Positions 19,624 to 28,187 of a stretch of 64,000 nt of DNA are shown here, piece after piece (position 1 is the stretch's first letter; each line of letters opens with the position of its first letter). The notes beneath the pieces are model-generated. The model made no database searches. It saw nothing but the letters and a program-made list of their open reading frames with translations, and was not told the DNA's origin. The stretch is from contig NZ_JAJEJQ010000001.1 in assembly GCF_021390575.1 (NCBI RefSeq), forward strand, positions 3,138,501-3,202,500, written 5' to 3'. This DNA is from Paraburkholderia adhaesiva (GTDB lineage Bacteria > Pseudomonadota > Gammaproteobacteria > Burkholderiales > Burkholderiaceae). The position numbers and the translations under genes were made by a program.

Positions 19624-21327
19624 ATGGAAGCCGCGCATCGCCCCGGAACGACCCACGAGGTGACCAACCAGGCACCGCCGCTTGCGGACTACAACCTGTT
19701 CACCGCCGATGCCGCGCTTTCCGAAGCGCTCGAACGCGCGGGCGCCGGCTGGCATCGCGACTCGCTCGAACGCGACGGCGCGCAGCTCGGCACGGCCGAG
19801 GTGATCGCGCTGGCCGAACTCGCCAACCGCCACGAACCGGAACTCTTCACGCACAGCCCACGCGGCGAGCGGATCGACGCGCTCGAGTTCCATCCGGCGT
19901 GGCACCGTCTGCTCACGCTGCTGCGCGCCGAGGGCCTGCACGCACTGCCGTTCTCGGACCCACAGCCCGGCGCGATGGCCGCGCGCTGCGCCGGCTACTA
20001 CCTGCACGCACAGCTCGAATCGGGCTCGCTCTGCCCGACGACGATGACCTTCGCAAGCATCCCCGTGCTGCGGCGCGAGCCCGCGCTCTTCGAAACGCTG
20101 CGTGAGCGGCTTTACTCACGCGAGCACGATCCGCGCGACCTGCCGTTGCCGCAAAAGACGTCGATGATGATCGGCATGGGCATGACGGAGAAGCAAGGCG
20201 GCTCCGATGTGCGCAGCAACCTCACCGAGGCGCATCCGCTGGGCGCGGCGACCGGACGCGGCGCGCAGTACCGGCTGACCGGCCACAAGTGGTTCTTCTC
20301 CGCGCCGCAGTGCGACGCGCATCTGGTCCTCGCGCGCACCGACGCCCACGAGAACCTTTCGTGCTTCTTCGTGCCGCGCTTCGCACCCGATGGCACGAAG
20401 AACGCCGTGAACGTACAACGACTGAAGGGCAAAGTCGGTAACCGCTCGAACGCGAGCAGCGAAGTCGAGTTATTCGACGCCTGCGGCGTGATGATCGGCG
20501 ACGAAGGACGCGGCGTGCCGACCATCATCGAAATGGCGAACTACACGCGGCTCGACTGTGTGATCGGTAGCGCGGCGCTCATGCGCGCGGCGCTCGTCCA
20601 GGCGATCCATCATGCGCGCCACCGCAGCGCGTTCGGGCGCCTGCTCGCCGAACAGCCGCTCATGCAGAACGTGCTCGCGGATCTCGCGCTCGAATCCGAG
20701 GCCGCGACGGTGCTGTTCATGCATCTCGCGCACGCGTTCGAGGAGAGCGCTGATGCGTCCGGAACAAATGCTTACGAAGCGCCCGAAGCACGCGCATGGC
20801 GCCGCATCGTCACGCCTGCCGCCAAGTTCTGGATCTGCAAGCGCGCGCTCGCGTTCACGGGCGAAGCGATGGAGGTCTGGGGCGGCAACGGCTACGTCGA
20901 GGAAAGCCCTATGGCGCGTTTCTATCGCGAGGCTCCGGTCAACTCGATCTGGGAAGGCGCGGGCAACGTGATGTGCCTCGACGTGCTCCGCGCGCTGGAG
21001 CGCGAAGCCGACGCCGCGCAGGCACTCTTTCTCGCGTGGCGACGCGAAGCGCAAGCGCATCCGGTGCTCACGGCGGCGCTCGACCATCTATCCGCGCTGC
21101 TCAACGGCGCGCCCGGCACGCGCGAAGCGAACGCGCGCCGCATCGCCCAGCAGATCGTGTTGATCGCGCAGGCGATGCTGCTGCGCGCGGGACCGCAGGA
21201 AGTCGCCGATGCATTCATTGCCACGCGGCTCGACGAACACGACGCCGATTGCTCTCGCGTGTTCGGCACGCTGCCCTCACGCTTCGACCACGCGGCGCTC
21301 ATCGCGCGCGCATTTCCGGCGACCTGA
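19624..21327 (+). CDS. AidB-like acyl-CoA dehydrogenase
   Basis: The 567-residue protein matches the long AidB branch of the acyl-CoA dehydrogenase family: MGMTEKQGGSDVRSNLTEA near residues 185-203, GHKWFFSAPQCDA, and WGGNGYVEESPMARFYREAP near 420-440, which includes the flavin-site and C-terminal helical motifs. E. coli AidB binds FAD and DNA and is linked to alkylation defence; other members oxidise acyl-CoAs. The ATG at 19624 has AAAGGAGA 8-15 bp upstream. It lies between a GMC oxidoreductase and an aldehyde dehydrogenase, so a catabolic role is also possible. The aldehyde dehydrogenase start follows after 71 bp. Confidence 0.88.
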   Translation: MEAAHRPGTTHEVTNQAPPLADYNLFTADAALSEALERAGAGWHRDSLERDGAQLGTAEVIALAELANRHEPELFTHSPRGERIDALEFHPAWHRLLTLLRAEGLHALPFSDPQPGAMAARCAGYYLHAQLESGSLCPTTMTFASIPVLRREPALFETLRERLYSREHDPRDLPLPQKTSMMIGMGMTEKQGGSDVRSNLTEAHPLGAATGRGAQYRLTGHKWFFSAPQCDAHLVLARTDAHENLSCFFVPRFAPDGTKNAVNVQRLKGKVGNRSNASSEVELFDACGVMIGDEGRGVPTIIEMANYTRLDCVIGSAALMRAALVQAIHHARHRSAFGRLLAEQPLMQNVLADLALESEAATVLFMHLAHAFEESADASGTNAYEAPEARAWRRIVTPAAKFWICKRALAFTGEAMEVWGGNGYVEESPMARFYREAPVNSIWEGAGNVMCLDVLRALEREADAAQALFLAWRREAQAHPVLTAALDHLSALLNGAPGTREANARRIAQQIVLIAQAMLLRAGPQEVADAFIATRLDEHDADCSRVFGTLPSRFDHAALIARAFPAT

Positions 21328-21398
21328 GGCACGGAGCTTGCGCTTCCGTCATGCCAGTCATAATCGATCAAAAGCTCAACCCCGAGGATCCACCGACC

Positions 21399-22820
21399 AT
21401 GAAGCAGGACCTGCCCGAAGCCGTCTCGCGCGACTCACTCGATGCCCTGCTCGCCGCGCAGCGCGACGCTTTCCTGCGCGAGCCGTTCCCCACGTGGGAG
21501 ACGCGTGCGCGTCATCTGAAGGCCTTGCGCGCGATGCTGCTCGACAACCGCGACGCCCTGGCCGAAGCGATGAACGCCGACTTCGGCCAGCGCTCGAAAG
21601 CCGAGGTCATGCTTGCCGAATTCGTCGTGCTTAAGCAGGAAATCGATGGCGCCCTCAAGCACGGCGCGCGCTGGATGAAGCCGCAGCGCCGCAGCGTCGG
21701 CAAATGGCTGATGCCGGGGCGCGCGAAAGTGGTGCCGCAGCCGCTCGGCGTGGCGGGCATCGTCGTGCCCTGGAACTATCCGCTGTTCCTCGGCGCGGGG
21801 CCGCTCGTCTGTGCGCTCGCCGCCGGCAACCGCGCGATGATCAAGATGTCGGAGCTGACGCCGCGCACTTCGGCGCTGTTCGAAACGCTGATCAGCAAGA
21901 CCTTCGAGCGCGACCACGTCGCCGTGGTCAACGGCGACGCCTCGGTGGGCGCCGCGTTCACGGCGCTGCCGTTCGATCACCTGCTCTTCACGGGCTCGAC
22001 GCGCGTCGGCCATGAGGTCATGCGTGCGGCGTCGGCCAATCTCACGCCCGTGACGCTGGAACTGGGCGGCAAGTCGCCAGCGTTGATCGGCGAAAACGCC
22101 CGCTTCGACTACGCCGTCGACAGCCTCCTGCTCGGCAAGACGCTCAACGCGGGGCAAACCTGCATCGCGCCCGATTACGTGCTGCTGCCGCGCGGCACGG
22201 AGGCGAGGTTCATCGAGCGCGCACGCACGCGCTTTTCACAACTCTATCCCGGCTTCACGAGCAACGGCGACTACACGTCGATCATCACGGCCCGCCATTT
22301 CGACCGGCTCGTGCGGCTCTCTGACGAAGCACAGGAATGCGGCGCGCAACTGCACCCACTCGGCGACCACGACGCGGCGGCGCGGCGCTTCGCGCCCGTC
22401 ATCGTGACGAATGCCCCGGCGGATAGCGCGTTGATGCAGGAGGAAATCTTCGGGCCGCTGTTGCCGCTCGTGCCCTACGACACGCTCGACGAAGCGCTGC
22501 GCTACGTGAATTCGCGTGCACGCCCGCTCGCGCTCTACCTCTACGCCGACGACGCCCGCACGATCGAACGCGTGACGCACGAAACGGTGGCGGGCGGCAT
22601 GTCGGTGAACGAGACGCTGATGCATATCGCCGCCGAGGGTCTGCCGTTTGGCGGCGTCGGTGCAAGCGGCATGGGTGCGTATCACGGCCACGACGGCTTC
22701 GTGACCTTCTCGAAGATGAAGCCCGTTTTCACGCAGTCGCGATTCAACGGACGCGGCTTGATCGCGCCGCCCTACGGCCGGTTATTCGACTTCCTGATCA
22801 ATCTGATGATGAAGTTCTGA
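21399..22820 (+). CDS. Coniferyl-aldehyde-type dehydrogenase
   Basis: The 473-residue NAD(P)-dependent aldehyde dehydrogenase has VVPWNYPLFL (about 125-134), the catalytic glutamate in LELGGKSPALI and the nucleophilic cysteine in NAGQTCIAPDYVL. The C-terminal block GGVGASGMGAYHG is of the short ALDH group that includes coniferyl aldehyde dehydrogenase CalB. It oxidises aromatic or fatty aldehydes to acids. The ATG at 21399 sets a family-sized protein; the frame is open further upstream only as shadow of the AidB-like gene. It overlaps the convergent flhB-like gene by 23 bp. The substrate is an inference from the subfamily. Confidence 0.9.
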   Translation: MKQDLPEAVSRDSLDALLAAQRDAFLREPFPTWETRARHLKALRAMLLDNRDALAEAMNADFGQRSKAEVMLAEFVVLKQEIDGALKHGARWMKPQRRSVGKWLMPGRAKVVPQPLGVAGIVVPWNYPLFLGAGPLVCALAAGNRAMIKMSELTPRTSALFETLISKTFERDHVAVVNGDASVGAAFTALPFDHLLFTGSTRVGHEVMRAASANLTPVTLELGGKSPALIGENARFDYAVDSLLLGKTLNAGQTCIAPDYVLLPRGTEARFIERARTRFSQLYPGFTSNGDYTSIITARHFDRLVRLSDEAQECGAQLHPLGDHDAAARRFAPVIVTNAPADSALMQEEIFGPLLPLVPYDTLDEALRYVNSRARPLALYLYADDARTIERVTHETVAGGMSVNETLMHIAAEGLPFGGVGASGMGAYHGHDGFVTFSKMKPVFTQSRFNGRGLIAPPYGRLFDFLINLMMKF

Positions 22821-23199
22821 ACGGCGGCGGCGGGAGCGCTCCGACGCGCCGCGCAATGCGCGGCACAGCGGCGCTTGGGGAGGTGTCGGTGGCCGGCGCG
22901 GGCTCGGCTGGCTGCGCGGCATCGGCCTTGTCGGCGGCTTCGAGCCCATGCAGCCACGCGAGCAGTTCCGCCACGGCCTGATACAGCTGCGGCGGAATCT
23001 TCGAATCGAGATCCACCTGCATCAGAAGCCTCACCATCTCCGGCGACTGGTGCACGTAGAGGCCTGCCTCCTTCGCGCGCTGGATGATCGTGTCCGCGAC
23101 AATCCCGTAGCCCTTCGCGACGACGCGCGGCGCGCCATCCGTGGCCGCTGGCGTGTCGTACGCGAGTACGGCGGCGGTCTTGCGATGCATTCGGCTCAT
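22798..23199 (-). CDS. FlhB C-terminal-domain homologue (FlhX/YlqH type)
   Basis: The 133-residue soluble protein matches only the cytoplasmic C-terminal part of the export switch FlhB: PRVVAKGYGIVADTIIQRA, then IPPQLYQAVAELLAWLHGL. The four membrane helices are absent and the sequence begins just after the point where FlhB self-cleaves, so the NPTH motif is missing. It corresponds to the cleaved FlhB-CC fragment on its own, like FlhX or Bacillus YlqH. A low-complexity Ala/Pro tail follows residue 100. Its ATG overlaps the stop of the upstream fliK-type gene (ATGA), so a length-control protein and an export-switch fragment are translationally coupled. Confidence 0.85.
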   Translation of the reverse strand: MSRMHRKTAAVLAYDTPAATDGAPRVVAKGYGIVADTIIQRAKEAGLYVHQSPEMVRLLMQVDLDSKIPPQLYQAVAELLAWLHGLEAADKADAAQPAEPAPATDTSPSAAVPRIARRVGALPPPPFRTSSSD

Positions 23200-24722
23200 C
23201 GGGGGTCCCAGTCGAGATCGTCGGTGACCGGCGCGGTGGTGCTCGCGTGCGTCTCCGTTTTGCTGGCCTGCGCCTCCTGCGCGGCGGTGCGCGCATAGGC
23301 GTTCGCGGCTTTTGCGGCATCGGCGGGGCCGGCAGCGCCACCGCCAACCTCGCGGATCGAGAGTCCCGTGAGCGCAAGGCCAAGCGCTTCGAGGCGGCTT
23401 CTCAGCGCCGCGCCGCCCGCGGTGAGCCGCGCCGCGCTGTCCGTATTCGCCTGAACGCGCACGGCGAGTGCCGTGCCTGCGAGCGTCAGTTCGGCATCGA
23501 CGGTGCCGAGCGACGGCAGCGCGAGCGTGAGTCGCGTGCGCCATGGCGCGTCGGCGGGATCGGCGCCGAACGCGCCGCGACGTGGATCGCGTGAATCAAC
23601 GTGGTCCTGCTGAATGCTCCAGTCGAGCCGCACGCCATTCCAGGCCTCGCCGGTCCAGCGGAATTCACCGGTGGCGAGCAGATCGAGTTGTTGCCGCACG
23701 AGCGGAATCAAGGCGGAGTGCATGGCTGCGCCCGCTGCCTGCGGGTCCCGCGAAGCGGGCAGCAGCAGCGCCTCGGCGAGTTCGCTGTTCGTGTGCATGA
23801 GCCCCGCGTTCGACGCGAGCGTGCCCGCGCCGTTCGGTGTACCCGCGAAGCGCCCCGGCAGCGCGTTCGTGCCGCCCGCCTGCGGGTCGCGCGAACCCGA
23901 CGTGAGCGTTTCGGCCCAGAGAACGTCGTCCGCTTCGTCCGAGGCGCGGCTCCAGTCGAGCGGTAGCTGCGCGCTGTTCTCGACGAGCCGGTTCTGCGGC
24001 TCTTCCGCGAGCCCTGCAAGCGTGCGCTGACCGACCAGCCATTGCGCCAGATGCGATTCGTAGAACAGGCCGCTGTCCGACACGGTCTGCGCAAGCGCCG
24101 CCGCGAGCGCGGCAACCGGGCCAGCTTGTGCGGATTGCGCGACTTGTGCAGCTTGTGCGGTTTGGGATGCGTTGGCAGCCTGGCCCGCGTTGGCGGTTTG
24201 CGCGGCTGAACTCGTGGATTGAGCGGCTGCACCGGAAGTGGCGGCGTCTGCCTGCGCGCCGGCTGTCGCGGCATTTGCACTACCTGCCGCGCCGGAACCT
24301 GTGAGATTGGCGGTGATGTCCGCCTGAGTCTGAGCCAGCGCGGCGGCGTCGCCGGCCAGCAGTTCTTCAACCACCGCAGCGGCGCCGGGCACGCCAGGTA
24401 GCTGCGGCGAGGACGCGCCAGCTTGCGTTGCGGCCTCGGGATTGCTCCAGACCGGCGCATCGCCGACCACGGCCGGCGTGGCATCCCCTCCAGAACGAAT
24501 GATGGCGTCGAGCGCGAGCGCCACGGCGGAGAGCACCGTTTCCGTCGACGCCTGCTGCGGTGTGACGGTCAGCGGCGCGTCGGGCAGCGCGTCCGTCGTG
24601 CCCGTGACGAGCGCGGACACGCCCGCTTCAGCGGCGCCGGCACTGCCTCGCGAGCCAACCGGATCCAGCGAGCTCAAGCGATTCGCCAGCAGCGAAGCGG
24701 TTCCCGCATCGATTCCGTTCAT
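23196..24722 (-). CDS. Second FliK-type hook-length control protein
   Basis: The 508-residue protein has an Ala/Gln/Thr-rich, low-complexity middle (about 130-200) and a C-terminal domain at about 375-460 (WRTRLTLALPSLGTVDAELT, LRSRLEALGLALTGLSIREV). That domain resembles the FliK Flg_hook region, which interacts with FlhB. A separate canonical fliK is encoded at 32.6 kb, so this is a paralogue. It is followed by the FlhB-CC-like gene with an ATGA overlap and preceded by fliS-fliT, apparently under a sigma-28 promoter. A late export-control role is inferred. Confidence 0.75.
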   Translation of the reverse strand: MNGIDAGTASLLANRLSSLDPVGSRGSAGAAEAGVSALVTGTTDALPDAPLTVTPQQASTETVLSAVALALDAIIRSGGDATPAVVGDAPVWSNPEAATQAGASSPQLPGVPGAAAVVEELLAGDAAALAQTQADITANLTGSGAAGSANAATAGAQADAATSGAAAQSTSSAAQTANAGQAANASQTAQAAQVAQSAQAGPVAALAAALAQTVSDSGLFYESHLAQWLVGQRTLAGLAEEPQNRLVENSAQLPLDWSRASDEADDVLWAETLTSGSRDPQAGGTNALPGRFAGTPNGAGTLASNAGLMHTNSELAEALLLPASRDPQAAGAAMHSALIPLVRQQLDLLATGEFRWTGEAWNGVRLDWSIQQDHVDSRDPRRGAFGADPADAPWRTRLTLALPSLGTVDAELTLAGTALAVRVQANTDSAARLTAGGAALRSRLEALGLALTGLSIREVGGGAAGPADAAKAANAYARTAAQEAQASKTETHASTTAPVTDDLDWDPR

Positions 24723-24792
24723 GCACCACTCCCCGAAGCCGGCGGGGCGTCGAGAGCCGCCCTCGTATCAATATCGATGGTGCCCGGCGCGT

Positions 24793-25125
24793 CTAGCGCG
24801 CGCCGTACAGTTCCTGCAAGACCCGCGCGGGCCGCGCCGTGCCGACAAACAGCGCCGAAAGCCGCGCCATGCACGGGCTCGCCAGATCGCGGATCGCCGC
24901 ATCGTCGGCGAGGATCTGGCGGATCAATTCGAACTTGCGTGCGCGTTCATCGGCCGTGAGTCGCACGCCGACGTCCGCGGCCTTGAGCGCATCGACGAGG
25001 AGGCGATATTCCCCCTCGAGATCGATCAGATCGCTCCAATGCGCATCACGCGCGGCCGAGAGCATGCGCTCCGACACGGCCGCGATCGCTTCATAGCGTG
25101 CAAAGTAATCTGCTTTCGGACTCAT
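24793..25125 (-). CDS. fliT: Flagellar export chaperone FliT
   Basis: The 110-residue, mostly helical protein matches the short FliT family by size, by its position immediately after fliS, and by patterns such as YEAIAAVSERMLSAA and LIDLEGEYRLLVDALK. FliT binds the filament cap protein FliD and, in enterics, also FlhDC. Its start overlaps the fliS stop by 4 bp. FliT is poorly conserved, so the call rests largely on context. Confidence 0.82.
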   Translation of the reverse strand: MSPKADYFARYEAIAAVSERMLSAARDAHWSDLIDLEGEYRLLVDALKAADVGVRLTADERARKFELIRQILADDAAIRDLASPCMARLSALFVGTARPARVLQELYGAR

Positions 25126-25568
25126 CTCGTCATTGGGCCGCCCCCCGGCCCGCCTTGAGCTCTGGTCAGCCGGTCCGCCTCCTCGGCGATCCCTGACCAG
25201 GCTTCTTCGAGCGTTGCAAGCAGACGGTCGACCTCGACCAGCTTGGCCTCGCTCTGTTCCATATTCGCTTCCAGCAACCGGCGCGTGATGTAACCGTACA
25301 GCGCGTTCAGGCGCTGCGCGATTTCCCCGCCCACCTCAAGATTCAACGACAGCTGGAGCCCGCTTTCGACAATATTGATCGCCTTGCCGATCGCTTCACA
25401 GCGCGGCGCGACATTGCCCATCTGCAGGTGCATGCGAGCCTGCGCCACCGCCTTTCGCGCGCCTTCGTACAGCATCGCGATGAGCTTGTGCGGACTCGCG
25501 GCCATGACCCCCGTGGCGACTCCCACGCTGGCGTACGCGTTGGCTCCGGATTGTGCTGGGGAAAACAT
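25122..25568 (-). CDS. fliS: Flagellin export chaperone FliS
   Basis: The 148-residue four-helix protein has the FliS pattern ASPHKLIAMLYEGARKAVAQA near residues 24-44, the IVESGLQLSLNLEVGGEIAQ stretch and the LYGYITRRLLEAN helix. It binds the C-terminus of flagellin in the cytoplasm and keeps it export-ready. A Gly/Pro-rich tail closes the protein. It heads the fliS-fliT-fliK2-flhB-like run, with a sigma-28 promoter about 90 bp upstream. The usual partner fliD is not adjacent. Confidence 0.93.
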   Translation of the reverse strand: MFSPAQSGANAYASVGVATGVMAASPHKLIAMLYEGARKAVAQARMHLQMGNVAPRCEAIGKAINIVESGLQLSLNLEVGGEIAQRLNALYGYITRRLLEANMEQSEAKLVEVDRLLATLEEAWSGIAEEADRLTRAQGGPGGGPMTR

Positions 25569-25654
25569 GGGCGCTTCTCCTCGATACGTGCGGCTTCAAA
25601 TACAGTACATCCGGCACGCTGCGCACCAAGGGCGCCGCGCCGGCCTTAGCCGGG

Positions 25655-25682
25655 TTATCGGAACGATGCTGGAGAAGCTTTA
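25655..25682 (-). promoter_or_regulatory. Sigma-28 (FliA) promoter of fliS
   Basis: On the minus strand TAAA (25682-25679) is followed after 16 bp by TCCGATAA (25662-25655), one base from the FliA -10 consensus GCCGATAA. The -35 reads TAAAGCTT. The promoter lies about 90 bp upstream of the fliS start and downstream of fliE, so it would drive the late fliST-fliK2 operon. Confidence 0.72.
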
Positions 25683-25722
25683 GGTGCAGATGCTGACCGG
25701 GTATGCCGGGCTGTGCCTGCGA

Positions 25723-26058
25723 TCAAACCTGGATCTGCATGAGGTCCTGGTACGCGGCAACCAGTTTGTTGCGTACCTGCAGACCAAACTGGAAGCCGAC
25801 GTTGGCCTTCTGCATGTCGACCATCACGTCGTTCAGCGACACATTGTTCGCGCCCAGTTCGAACGCCTGCGATTCGCCCACGGCTTTCTGCTGTTCATCG
25901 CTGATCTTGTCGAGCGATGCCTTCAGCGCCGACGCGAATCCGCCTGCCGTCGCCGCGCCCGAGGCGGTCTCGGCCGCGCTCGTGCCGCCGGCCGCCTGCG
26001 TCGCCATCGATTGCATCTGCGCGAGTGCGGACGTGAGCGGAGATACTGGCACAGTCAT
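25723..26058 (-). CDS. fliE: Flagellar hook-basal body protein FliE
   Basis: The 111-residue protein shows the FliE C-terminal pattern [37 protein letters not shown], the helix that joins the MS ring to the proximal rod. The N-terminal half is Ala/Thr-rich and variable, as usual. It is exported by the flagellar type III apparatus early in assembly. It is transcribed divergently from fliF across a 344-bp region that has a palindromic flagellar box. Confidence 0.95.
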   Translation of the reverse strand: MTVPVSPLTSALAQMQSMATQAAGGTSAAETASGAATAGGFASALKASLDKISDEQQKAVGESQAFELGANNVSLNDVMVDMQKANVGFQFGLQVRNKLVAAYQDLMQIQV

Positions 26059-26402
26059 GATTGCTCCACGATAAAAAGGTGACGCGGGGGGCGGCGCGAA
26101 GCTTGTCTGCGCCGCCCCACCGCACGCGGCGCGCTGACAGAGCGCCGAGTCTGGTGGGAAGCATATCAGCGGGGCATCGCCGGGAGCGCCGAAACTAGGG
26201 GGGAAACCCGGCTCTATTCGCGCAATAGGCTTGCGCGCGGCCCCGCATAATCCTTAGACGTGAAAGTGTCTGCTGCCTCGCGCGCTGCGCCGGGCCGGAA
26301 CCGTTCCGAAAGCGCATGGGCGCGAGGGCGGCGATGGTCAAACCGCCGCGCGAGCGGCGCCGGCGCCAGGACACTGAAAGGCCTCCCGGAGAAACCCGAC
26401 GC
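26059..26402. other. fliE-fliF divergent control region
   Basis: These 344 bp hold no gene. They should contain both early promoters. The clear element is the palindromic flagellar box at 26193-26220, listed separately. Upstream of fliF an in-frame ATG at 26316 would add 29 arginine-rich residues and is not accepted as the start. Confidence 0.6.
26193..26220. promoter_or_regulatory. FlhDC-type box candidate, fliE/fliF
   Basis: AACTAG-GGGGGAAACCCGGCT-CTATTCG resembles, in the opposite orientation, the box found before flgB/flgA and fliL: an ATAG/CTAT inverted pair about 15-16 bp apart around a GCCGGGAAA core. The left arm is imperfect. Shared placement in front of early flagellar operons suggests the master regulator FlhDC binds here; this is inferred. 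Confidence 0.5.
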
Positions 26403-28187
26403 ATGGATTCGTCTGCCAACTCTTTGATCAACCCCGACGCCCGCGTGGGCCTCGCCACCGGCGGCGCCGCAGCGGGCGCCGCGGGCGCAGCCCAGCCGGG
26501 TGCCGCGGATGACCTCGGCGGCGGCGGCTTCGCGCAGCGCTTTAGCTCGCTGTCGTCGCTGCGCAGCGTGCGCGGCAACCCGCGCGCACCGCTGATCGTC
26601 GCGGCCGCCGTGCTGGTGGCCGTGGTGGCGGCGCTCGTGCTGTGGTCGCGCGCGCCCGACTATAAGGTGCTGTACAGCAACCTGTCGGACCGCGACGGCG
26701 GTGCGATCGTCACTGCCCTGCAAGCCGCAAACGTTCCCTACAAGCTCTCCGACAACGGCGGCGCGATTCTCGTGCCCTCCGACCAGGTCAACGAAATGCG
26801 CCTTCGGCTGGCCTCGCAGGGCCTGCCGAAGAACGGCTCGGTCGGCTTCGAGCTGATGGACAACCAGAAGTTCGGCATCAGCCAGTTCGCCGAGCAGGTG
26901 AACTATCAGCGCGCACTGGAAGGCGAGCTCGAGCAAACGATTGAATCGGTCGCGAGCGTCAAGTCGGCGCGCGTGCACCTGGCGATTCCGAAGCCGTCCG
27001 TCTTCGTGCGCGAACACGAGGCGCCCACGGCGTCGGTGCTCGTGAACCTCTACCCGGGCCGCATGCTCGACGAAGGCCAGGTTGTCGCGATTACGCACAT
27101 GGTCGCCTCGGCCGTGCCCAATCTGACCGCGCACAACGTCACCGTGGCCGACCAGGACGGCAACCTGCTCACGCAGAACACGTCCAGCGCCGGTCTCGAC
27201 GCCACCCAGCTCAAGTACGTGCGTCAGGTGGAACACGACACGCAGTCGCGCATCGACGCGATCCTCGCGCCGCTCTTCGGTTCCGGTAACGCGCGATCGC
27301 AGGTGAGCGCCGACGTCGACTTCTCCAAGCTCGAACAGACCTCGGAAGCCTACGGTCCGAACGGCAATCCGGCGAGCGCCGCCGTCCGCAGCCAGCAGCA
27401 GAGCATCGCGCAGGAATTGACGCAAGGCGGCGCCTCGGGCGTGCCGGGCGCGCTCTCGAACCAGCCGCCGCAGCCTGCCTCGGCGCCGGTCAACGCACCC
27501 GTCGCACAGAACGGACAGAGCACGACGACGCCGGTCTCGGATCACCGCGATACGACGACCAACTACGAAGTCGACAAGACCGTACGCCACTACCAGCAGG
27601 CGCCGGGCGACATCAAGCGCCTGTCGGTGGCGGTGATCGTCAACTATCAGCCGAAGGTCGATGCGAAGGGTCACGCGTCGATGCAGCCGCTCGACGCGAA
27701 GATGCAGGCGCAGGTCGAGCAGCTCGTGAAGGACGCGATGGGCTATGACCAGAAGCGCGGCGACTCGGTGAACGTTGTGAACGCCGCCTTCCAAAGCGAC
27801 ATCGACCCGAACGCCAACCTGCCGTGGTGGCGCCAGCCGGACATCGTCGCGCTCGCCAAGCAGATCGCGATGTGGCTCGGCATCGCCGCGGTGGCCGCAG
27901 CCCTGTACTTCATGATGGTGAAGCCGGCGCTGCGCCGCGCCTTCCCGCCGCCGGAGCCCGCCGCGCCGTTGCTCGCGGGCATCGACGACAGCGAGCCGCT
28001 GTTGCTGGACGGCATTCCGGTGGTCAGCGAGCTGAGCGAAGAGGAAGAAAGCGAAGCCGCGCTGCAAGCCTTCGAAACCAACAAACACAAATTCGACCGG
28101 AACCTGGACTACGCGCGCACGATCGCACGCCAGGAACCGAAGATTGTCGCAACAATCGTCAAGAGCTGGGTGAACGATGAGCGCTGA
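26403..28187 (+). CDS. fliF: Flagellar MS-ring protein FliF
   Basis: The 594-residue protein has two membrane segments, at about 63-81 and 482-505, flanking the large periplasmic ring-building domain with YKVLYSNLSDRDGGAIVTAL and the EGELEQTIESVASVKSARVH motif. The C-terminal cytoplasmic tail (about 575-594, YARTIARQEPKIVATIVKSW) binds FliG. The start at 26403 gives the usual MDSSANSLIN-type N-terminus. It heads the fliFGHIJK operon; its end overlaps fliG by 11 bp. The inserted Gln/Pro-rich stretch around 325-375 is a variable region in this family. Confidence 0.97.
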   Translation: MDSSANSLINPDARVGLATGGAAAGAAGAAQPGAADDLGGGGFAQRFSSLSSLRSVRGNPRAPLIVAAAVLVAVVAALVLWSRAPDYKVLYSNLSDRDGGAIVTALQAANVPYKLSDNGGAILVPSDQVNEMRLRLASQGLPKNGSVGFELMDNQKFGISQFAEQVNYQRALEGELEQTIESVASVKSARVHLAIPKPSVFVREHEAPTASVLVNLYPGRMLDEGQVVAITHMVASAVPNLTAHNVTVADQDGNLLTQNTSSAGLDATQLKYVRQVEHDTQSRIDAILAPLFGSGNARSQVSADVDFSKLEQTSEAYGPNGNPASAAVRSQQQSIAQELTQGGASGVPGALSNQPPQPASAPVNAPVAQNGQSTTTPVSDHRDTTTNYEVDKTVRHYQQAPGDIKRLSVAVIVNYQPKVDAKGHASMQPLDAKMQAQVEQLVKDAMGYDQKRGDSVNVVNAAFQSDIDPNANLPWWRQPDIVALAKQIAMWLGIAAVAAALYFMMVKPALRRAFPPPEPAAPLLAGIDDSEPLLLDGIPVVSELSEEEESEAALQAFETNKHKFDRNLDYARTIARQEPKIVATIVKSWVNDER

